DNA from: Pomphorhynchus laevis
Lineage: Eukaryota; Acanthocephala; Palaeacanthocephala; Echinorhynchida; Pomphorhynchidae
Assembly (NCBI GenBank): GCA_012934845.2
Contig: WNNJ02000939.1
Coordinates: 78,326-142,325 of the forward strand
Length of the DNA: 64,000 bases
Reading direction: 5' to 3'
This document shows, one piece after another, positions 56,591-64,000 of the stretch. The translations under genes and the position numbers were made by a program. The notes beneath the pieces are model-generated. The model was given only the letters and a program-made list of their open reading frames with translations. It was not told the DNA's origin and searched no databases. Every line of letters begins with the position of its first letter. Positions within the stretch are counted from its first letter, which is position 1.

Positions 56591-57643
56591 GTGAACAATT
56601 TAATTTTAAATATACAATAGTTTAATGTCTAACTTTCATTATAAATAGAGAACCGATCAATGAATGAACTTATATCTAACGCTATTTCCTAATTGCAGCT
56701 AACAGAATATTATGTAAAATAATATTTGATATGGAAGCATATCTTCGTTTTGTCTCATATATCGTCATTTCAGTCATATTACATGGGTCAATAATGAATA
56801 AAACAAATATAGTATTTGTAAAAGATTAGAGTAAAATTATTGTATATTTTTAAGAAAATTTTTCCAGCAATTAAGGGAAAATAAAACAACAATGACATCA
56901 TTGCCGAATATAATGTATTATTAATGAAATTAGAACGATTTCTTGTAAATGCAGAATGAAGCATTTTCTATCGCACTGGAAAGCAAAAAATCGAAGACTT
57001 AAATTTATAATAATTTATCTTTAAAAGTTGATTTTGTCTGTAATTGAATTTAAAAATTTATGTTTGGATTATTTGATCAGCAAATGACACTGCTAGCTCG
57101 TTGAAGTCTTTTACATACACTAAGTTACATAAGAATGAATACTAAATCGTGAAAATAAATTTGAGCATTACATATATTTGATTATATCTGTTTCCATGTG
57201 AGTGTTAAGTTATTTCAATAATTTATGAAATTTTAAGTTAATTTAGGTGTGCAGTCATTGTTATAATTGAAATTTTTGATGACACTGCACTTTGCTTAAA
57301 TCCTTTAAAGCAAATGCAGTAGCTTATGAGGTCCACTAATACTGAAATGTAGCTTACTGCTGTTAAGCATAGTGAACATATTGCTATTGTTGAACAATAA
57401 ATTTGAGCATAAGGTATATTGTTGAAATAACTTTAGACTTACATGGAAAACCGATATGAAACTGAAAAGTAATGATTTGCATTGTATAGGATGAAACTGT
57501 ATTAGTCAAGAAACATTTCAAATTGCTGCGACAATGGATCAGCCCTGTACTTTTATTAGATCGGTACCATATATTTAATTGACATGACGGCATGTTACTT
57601 TATTGTTTCGTCGATGACCGACACAAGCAATCCATTAATTCAT

Positions 57644-58950
57644 ATAAATAAAGATTATATTAAAAACACAAACGTATGTGGAAACAATTATTCAAAAATT
57701 AGAATATATAGCAAAAATCAAAGGATTACAGTACCACATAAAGAGAGGACTAGCAGACGGAAGCCATCGGTCTTATCGCATGATCTCCATACCTCCCTTC
57801 TGTTCGAAACACATCCCCTCCTTCAAAGCTTTGTTCTTCCAGACTGAAAGAGCCTTCCAATGCCCGTCTTCTTAAACGACCCTCCGCTTTTGAACCCACA
57901 CCTCAGCCAAGGCCATCGCAGGTGAGACACTTTCGGAACTTAGCAGAGAAGTTTAGTGGTACTAAGTTTACTTTGTAGTAGGCTTTATTTTCTTTTTAAT
58001 TTCCAACACGTTACTGTATTAGAGAAACAACCACAACCGAAAGCTACGAGCCTTTGTAGAACCGTTCTTTTTTCCACACTACAGTAGTAATTCCCATAAT
58101 CGTTGCTATTCTTCATCAGCGCTATAACCGCAAGAGAGTTATTCCCATAACTGTTGAAGTCATTGCTTCTGTTATCTGACAGAATATCAATTACACTAAC
58201 AATATTAAGGACATCCACGGTGTCAACCCCATAACTATATGCCAGGTGTCATCACAGTCTTCATCACTGTCGTTTCCAGTGCTGCTATCAGTAAGAGCAT
58301 CATCACAATCGCTCCCAGAACTATAAGCCCAGGTGTCCTCAAAATCTTCATCACTGTCGTTTCCAGTTCTGTCATTAGTATGATTATCATCACAATCGCT
58401 TTCGGTTTCGATTCTGTAATCAGTGAAGTCTACAGATCGTGCATCTGCATCTTCGATCGATCCAACGTTGATTCCTTCATAAACATACACGGTGCCATCA
58501 CTATGGCACCTGTGAAGTCTACAGATCGTGCATCTGCATCTTCGATCGATCCAACGTTGATTCCTTCATAAACATACACGGTGCCATCACTACCCTCGAC
58601 AGACAGTTCATCGCAACCGTAACCTATGAACCGCTGGAAGTTAACTTAGACGTGGTCAATGTAAAGAGCAAAACAACCATAGCATTGATAAAATCCAACA
58701 AAGAATGTTTAAAATCAAAGAATGATAAAATCCAACAAAGAAAGCGTTCAAGGCGTTCAAAACCACCCACCTGATCATCCACAATATACCTCCGACGATT
58801 GTCTAACGTTGGCAATGACCCCAAGAACAAATTATGAGCAAAATTCATTAGACCAGCTGCCTCCATAGTTAGATTTTCAAAGTTACTTACAAATTATTTT
58901 GAAGCTCCCACGTAATATTCGTGTTAAAAATATACTGCTGTGTTTTTCAT
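57644..58950 (-). mobile_element. Unclassified 1.3-kb insertion with 12-bp target duplication
   Basis: CCATTAATTCAT stands on both sides (57632-57643 and 58951-58962), marking a clean insertion. On the minus strand it encodes a short frame starting MEAAGLMNFAHNLFLGSLP (58866-58624). Next, in another frame, comes an acidic segment with two similar blocks (TGNDSDEDFEDTWAYSSGSD and STGNDSDEDCDDTW, 58490-58191). An 86-bp tandem duplication covers about 58413-58590. No transposase or RT was recognised. A retrocopied host transcript or a non-autonomous element are both possible. Confidence 0.55.
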
Positions 58951-59003
58951 CCATTAATTCATTATCTACTAAATACACATTTACCACTAAATAGTATCCC
59001 TTG

Positions 59004-59652
59004 GGTTGCCTGCGATAATTGTTAACAGAGTGGACATACTGTTGTACACCAAGCGATTCTATTATGAAGACGACCCTGTTGCGCGTCAGTTATCCCCTAT
59101 TACCGGCTTGCCCCAAGGATCCTATCTTTCTCCTATCTTGTTTCTTGCTGCATCCTTCACGAGTCGAGTAAAATACCTGGTGTTCACAGTTACGGTGAAC
59201 TGGTCGGCGAAAGCTGACCTGGATAGACTTAAACGTATCCTGAAGAGAGCTAGGTGTGCCCTGAATCGAGGCCAGCATCTGTCATTAAAAGGGAAAACCC
59301 AGGTGCGCCTCTGGGGGCACTTTGGCTATCTCGGGATTAGTCTTATTTTCTAGAAGACGTCCCCCTGAACAAAGGCTAAGGTTTCTCAAGCTCTTTGTTC
59401 GTTTGTTTACCCAGCATAGTCCGCCTCGATTGGACGCTTCGAGGGGTGAATGGCCCCGAGTGATTCAGTCGGAAGGCGGCGTGTTTGATTGGCTGGAGGG
59501 CTCAGATCCCACCGGACATGAGGCCATAAATTGGAGGACTAAACAGAACGAAATACGAAGAATATCTGGCACATTTTTTTCTTTTCTTTTTAATGACACT
59601 TATATCCCCATGTACTAATTTTGTTTAAGAAAATCTTTATTTATTACTAAAT
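59004..59652 (+). mobile_element. 5'-truncated LINE fragment
   Basis: The plus strand opens with RQLSPITGLPQGSYLSPILF, the RT motif with GLPQGSxLSPILF. Then come ADLDRLKRILKRARCALNRG and degraded 3' sequence ending in AAAATCTTTATTTATTACTA. Frames change twice. It interrupts the inverted repeat copy exactly between 59003 and 59653. No clear target duplication was seen. Confidence 0.6.
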
Positions 59653-60149
59653 TGAAAAATGAAATGTGACGGATCGCAGTGCTTTTAATTTTTCGCATTC
59701 TTTAGTTTGAAAGAAATAATAATTTTTGTTATTTTCTGTTTCCTTAAACTGAAATAGTTTTTTTTATATTTTTTATGCATTCACAAGATAACATCTGAAT
59801 TTTATTAATTCGTTGTAAAGTATTCTTATGGTATTATTTGCAATCCTCTTATTATTTATATATTATTTAACTATGCAAGTATTATAATATATACAATTAT
59901 TTTGTATCAATTAATATTAATTATTTTTTACATTTAACGTAAGAAAATTGAGTGAAATTAATAGCCCAGAGCCTTAATTTGTGGTAATTTCAATTGCCAT
60001 CGGTGAACTTCTTACATCAATATTCGTGGTCGAATAATATTTTAATTAAAGATAACTCAGTTGACTAACAAAAGTCTGTACATTTGCTCAATACGAAAAT
60101 TTATATTAAAATTTACGTTTCGTAAAACTTTGTTTGTAAAACTATAATC

Positions 60150-60950
60150 CAAAAAGGGATCTGTATATTTGCATAGATATCTGTAATGATCTTTGCTCAG
60201 GTAACATTCCTGACAATACAAAATTATAGATCAGACGACTTATAAAATATCAGTTTTTTTAATTTAATTAAAATTTAATATTCTGAAATTATTATAGGAT
60301 GAACTTACGTTCCTCAATTTCTTGACAGAAAACAATTTGCAACTTGCAACTCCAATTTTGTAAATTTACAAAATTGTAAATTTTCGAATTATTAGAAATG
60401 AAAATGTTATAATTTGTTGAAGAAAAACCGTATTTTTTGTCAAGCCTTCATGTTTCATCTGACTTTTCACGGTCGTCATGAACGTTTTCATAATTATTAA
60501 GCGTAAATCATGGAGCAATAACTGGAATGCAATCATGTAATTTTATGCCATTTCCATATTTTGCAGTTGTTAACATGTTCTATAAATTACTTTTTAATTA
60601 ACATATGTTGAAATGCTTTTAAATTCGCATATGTTAATTGCAAGTTGAACTAAAATCAGTATTTAATTGAAATTTAAAATTTAATATATTTTATATCACA
60701 ATCCAAGTTGATAACATTGCCATGCAATTTTAAACCTGCTTAATTGAATGACTTATTTTTGAATTGACTTCTCTTTAACAGTTTCATTTTTCAGATTATA
60801 TACAATTTACAACTTCTAATATTTGGAATTTTAGTCATATTACAGCAGAATTGTGGCTTTAAAAATACTAGTATCGCTTTTAATGTTAATTAAATAATTG
60901 ATAAAATACCAGGTAATGACAATAACGAGGTTGTGTAGCACGTGGATTTT
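60150..60950. other. AT-rich stretch without recognisable genes
   Basis: No coding sequence recognised. Several short direct repeats of ACATATGTTGAAATG type near 60600. Confidence 0.45.
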
Positions 60951-60964
60951 CGGTGCTTATGGAA

Positions 60965-61230
60965 TATGGACCGAATTCTAATTACATAGCAGTTCCTCCT
61001 GATGACCTCTAATCCTTATTCTGAAACTTCGCCTACAGACGTTAGGCATTTATAAATGCCTAACGTCCTTTTTCTGATATATCATCTCTTATTTATTACT
61101 CAATTCATAAAAATTTACTTTTATTTTAAATTTCAAGTTTTTATTTGATAAAAACTTGAAATTTTTTTACTTGATATAGATGTATAACATCTTAAAAGTA
61201 ATTTAATATAATTAGACTCAATTATCTGTT
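60965..61230 (+). repeat. Naiad tail with inserted 30-bp palindrome
   Basis: ACATAGCAGTTCCTCCTGAT and GACCTCTAATCCTTATTCTGA are intact tail sequence. An extra ~50 bp containing the perfect hairpin at 61038-61067 (GACGTTAGGCATT, loop TATA) is then inserted. The tail resumes at TTCTGATATATC, so TTCTGA is present on both sides. Confidence 0.7.
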
Positions 61231-61439
61231 CTGATTTGTCATTTAATGGGGTAATCCGTCACTTTCGGGTAATGCATTATTAAAAATCTAATATAATCCT
61301 TATCTAAATATAATAATATAATCCTTATATATATCTTTAATATAATTTATATAATATAAAATATATATAATATTTTATTATTTTATATAATTTTCATCAA
61401 GTTAAAAATTATAATTTAGAATAAAAGTCAAATTTTATG

Positions 61440-61582
61440 AATAAATTATTAATAATTAAATTAATAAATTATTAATTTCTTCGTCGGGAGGAACTGCTTT
61501 GTAATCAGTTTTCGGCCAATATTCTTCGACCAAACGTAGCAGCGGGGCCAAATGCATGCTAATGACGTATTTCTTTGATGAT
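61440..61582 (-). mobile_element. Naiad tail, part left of the MULE (copy F)
   Basis: TCGTCGGGAGGAACTGC and GTAGCAGCGGGGCCAAATGC match the minus-strand tail block. It is split from its continuation at 63277 by the MULE. Confidence 0.75.
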
Positions 61583-63276
61583 GATTGGGTGCACTTTTCA
61601 CCTACGGTGAAAAAGGGGGTGTTTTTCACCTACGGTGAAAAATGGACGTTTTTCACCGAGACAAACCAAAATTTAATTAAAAAATAGAAATTTTTTTTTA
61701 TTTAATCTAGCTTCCAATTAAAATTTAAAGCAATATATTTTAAATAATCTACTGGGGGCAGTGCATTATATTTTAAGAGCAGGTCCTTTACGGTATCAAT
61801 TCTTGGGACGGGATCTTTGTATAAGGACAAAAATAATTTATTCTCAGTAATCGTTTGTTCATTCTTCAACTCGTTCAAAATGGGAATTATTGAAGTCTGT
61901 TTTATGTTTATTAATGTATTGAGATGTCTGTGGTAACCCTCGAGCGAATTCGTTGTCCTCGGAATACCGTTTTCCGTGCGGAGTTTTACATTCCAAAAAG
62001 AAATATGATTGTTGCCAGTTTCATTGTTTATGTATTGACGTACAAACCATTCGTAAAGATTCAAAACATCTAAAGATTTTTGTTCCACAATATATAGTCT
62101 TAATTCGTCAGCATACAGTGAAACATCTTCTAAAGATACAAAGCTTAATGCCAAAATCATCTTGACTTGAAGTTTAATTGGTGCATTATTAATAAGTTCT
62201 GATGCGAATTTCAGATTCTGGACTTTTCGCCAAATAATTTGCCCCAAATGAAAGCAACAACCGTATAGTTGGGAATTTTTAAAATTATTTTTGATCGATT
62301 TATAACTAGATTGCTCAAAATCGAGAATTATAGATTTAGCATTAGATCCCACATTTGGATTTTTCGACATTAACCATTCGAAAATAGAATTGTAAGACGT
62401 CTCATTTCTGTTTCATGAAACAAAACATCATCGGCAAAAACATATTCCTTATTCTGCACTGTATAGTAAAAATTTGAGAAAACGAAGTTGGTGCGCTTCG
62501 AAATGTGCCATCACATATCAGAACATCTGAATATACCAAATGTTTTAAATTTTCCTCTGTTGTGAAGATTAAAACTCTGTTTATATCGTCCATCCCGCTA
62601 TCAAAAAATAAAAACTGTTTATTCTCCGTTGTAAAAAACAGCTCTTCGGGGATGTCGTAATTTGGAACAATGGTGTAATTGTTTGCTTTTCTTGTCGCAT
62701 TTACCAACCTTTTCATATTTTTGAGATCAATTGGAACTTGGAGCTTTGAATTTTCTTTTAAAACGTTTAAGATCACGTTTCTGGCTGATTCTGTAGACTT
62801 CAAGGCTCGATCCTTAACCCCTCTCTGGATTAGAACTTTGTTAAATTTAATTTCCTCCATAATATGGTCATGGCAGGTACTTTCCTGGAAGACATTTTCC
62901 AAATTTGTTTTCAAAAGAGACTTGCAGCCTCTCTTATTACACCTCCAAATCTTTTTTCCTGCAGTAGACTCTTTGAAATTATAAAAATATCCCTGGTAAG
63001 CAATTTTTGGTTTACCACTATTGCTTTTTATAATGCAGTCTGTTAAATCAATATTCATATTTAAGGGTAAATTTTTTTTAATTAAAATTTGGTTTGTATC
63101 GGTGAAAAACGTCCCTTTTTCACCTACGGTGAAAAATACTTCACCGTAGGTGAAAAGTGCACCCAGCCGTATCGGTGAAAAACGTCCCTTTTTCACCGTA
63201 GGTGAAAAATACCTTACTTTTCACCTACGGTGAAAAATACCCCCTTTTTCACCGTAGGTGAAAAGTGCACCTCGCG
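61583..63276 (-). mobile_element. FLYWCH-type MULE DNA transposon
   Basis: It is 1,694 bp, bounded by CTTTGATGAT at 61573-61582 and 63277-63286, a 10-bp target duplication as expected for Mutator-like elements. Both ends carry terminal inverted repeats built from TTTTTCACCTACGGTGAAAAA-like units, starting GGTGCACTTTTCACC. The right end is longer and holds two extra units in alternating orientation, including a second GGGTGCACTTTTCACC. The single gene is on the minus strand. Confidence 0.88.
61702..63058 (-). CDS. MULE transposase with FLYWCH zinc finger (one frameshift)
   Basis: The start chosen is ATG at 63056-63058 (MNIDLTDC), because longer frames run into the terminal repeat. Residues 17-65 form a FLYWCH finger: YFYNF, IWRC40, GC45 and a final H63-D-H65. 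The MULE DDE domain has CDGTFRS (Asp183) and, after the frame change near 62400, DFEQS, GCCFHLGQ and TNSLEGYH as the expected second Asp, C/H motif and Glu. The frame shifts at an A-run just after FMKQK (62402-62413), where KNETSYNSIFEWL continues in another frame. It ends at 61702. Nearly intact, so probably recent. Confidence 0.82.
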
Positions 63277-63660
63277 CTTTGATGATATTTGTTTATCTAG
63301 TATCTTATACATTTTGCCATCCATAAAAATTTTCCGCTTATGATTTTAAATTAATTTAAAATATTATTGTGTTGATTTATATATTTTACTATTTTCTGTT
63401 TGATGTTATTTTTATAGCAACCTAGTTTAAAATATGTATCTATTAAATTATTTAAATGATTTTGAAGCCAAAGAGTTTATTCTTTATATTATTGTGTTGA
63501 TTTATATAATTTACTATTTTCTGCTTGATGTTATTTTTATAGTAACCTAGTTTAAAATATGTATCTATTAAATTATTTAAATGATTTTGAAGAAAACCAA
63601 TATCATTGAAGATTGTTGCAATTCTTAAAATTTCATTATTTAATGTATTATGTTTAATTT
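63277..63660 (-). mobile_element. Naiad-like tail and RT end, right of the MULE (copy F)
   Basis: TTTATCTAGTATCTTATACA continues the tail cut at 61582. Beyond it, the RT C-terminal end is present twice in tandem (about 63363-63465 and 63482-63600, each with TGATGTTATTTTTATAG). Broken and 5'-truncated. Confidence 0.75.
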
Positions 63661-63904
63661 ATTATATTTAATGATTATATTTAATCAAGATCATATCTTG
63701 ATTACAGATCAGTTCCTCTTTATGTTTGGGATGATTTTAATAATATCTTGGCCTCCTGTAAAATCAAATTATTAATTAATAATTAACTATTTGTTGTCTT
63801 AATCTTAATTATTAATCTTAATTATTAATCGATACAAATCTATGTTAACTTTAAAGGTGGTGGTTCACAAGCGAACTTGAAATGGCTGATCTTTTTTCTC
63901 ATAG

Positions 63905-64000
63905 TTGAACTTACACAGATGTGGCATAACTGAGTCTATATTAAATTATATTTAAATAAAATAAATAATTAATAAAAAATAATTATATAAGATTTTATAT
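63905..64000 (-). repeat. Partial Naiad tail at window end
   Basis: ACTGAGTCTATATTAAATTA and AATTATATAAGATTTTATAT match the minus-strand tail; it continues past the window. 63660-63900 holds nothing recognised. Confidence 0.6.

Larger units (their letters stand above)
57400..60142 (-). repeat. Inverted dispersed repeat, right copy, with two insertions
   Basis: Repeat segments 57410-57643, 58951-59003 and 59653-60142 match the left copy at 48598-49350 on the opposite strand. They are separated by insertions at 57644-58950 and 59004-59652. The outermost 490 bp are the most similar. Confidence 0.8.

Overview
The window is genomic DNA of an AT-rich invertebrate animal: spliced genes with GT-AG introns, standard code, and dense retrotransposons typical of metazoans. 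I cannot name the phylum. No bacterial or organellar signals were seen.

Host genes. The main gene is an RBM19/MRD1-type pre-rRNA processing factor on the + strand. I could assemble it by eye from nine exons between 15727 and 42902: 784 codons, six RRM domains, and reading phase that agrees at every junction. It spans about 27 kb because its introns are full of transposable elements. Six bases after its stop codon lies the stop codon of a convergent minus-strand gene, a 505-residue single-ORF EF-hand protein (42909-44426). A smaller EF-hand paralogue of 231 residues with a myristoylation-like N-terminus lies at 50975-51670 on the minus strand. Weaker host traces are two phase-compatible exons (2033-2123 and 3319-3629), a YME1L/FtsH-type protease fragment (12566-12714), and one possible exon (about 54463-54537).

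Mobile elements. The dominant family is a Penelope-like element whose GIY-YIG endonuclease lies upstream of the reverse transcriptase, with a CxC linker between them. This matches the Naiad clade. The fullest copy is 33790-36655. Other pieces lie at 1-1815, 12716-13135, 20075-21060, 25760-28085, 45770-46545 and 63340-63660, and at least a dozen isolated tails are scattered through the second half. The tail carries a conserved structured block. A second, canonical Penelope-like family with C-terminal endonuclease left remnants at 16200-19170, 31920-32385 and 37360-37660. LINE remnants of several types lie at 4385-7788 (+), 7789-8505 (-), 9482-11950 (-), 13245-14430 (+), 12176-12565 (-), 21225-24235 (-), 55440-56300 (-) and 59004-59652 (+). 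A nearly complete FLYWCH-type MULE DNA transposon (61583-63276) sits inside a Naiad tail and is flanked by a 10-bp target duplication.

Layout. 1-4380: Naiad mosaic and a possible host gene end. 4385-14430: LINE graveyard with a YME1L-LINE chimeric ORF. 15727-42902: RBM19; intron 1 holds a Penelope relic, intron 2 holds Naiad pieces, a LINE and a 1.3-kb 15-bp minisatellite, and intron 5 holds a second minisatellite and the best Naiad copy. 42909-51670: two EF-hand genes separated by Naiad tails. 48598-60142: two inverted copies of one repeat, the right one broken by two younger insertions. 60950-64000: Naiad tails and the MULE.
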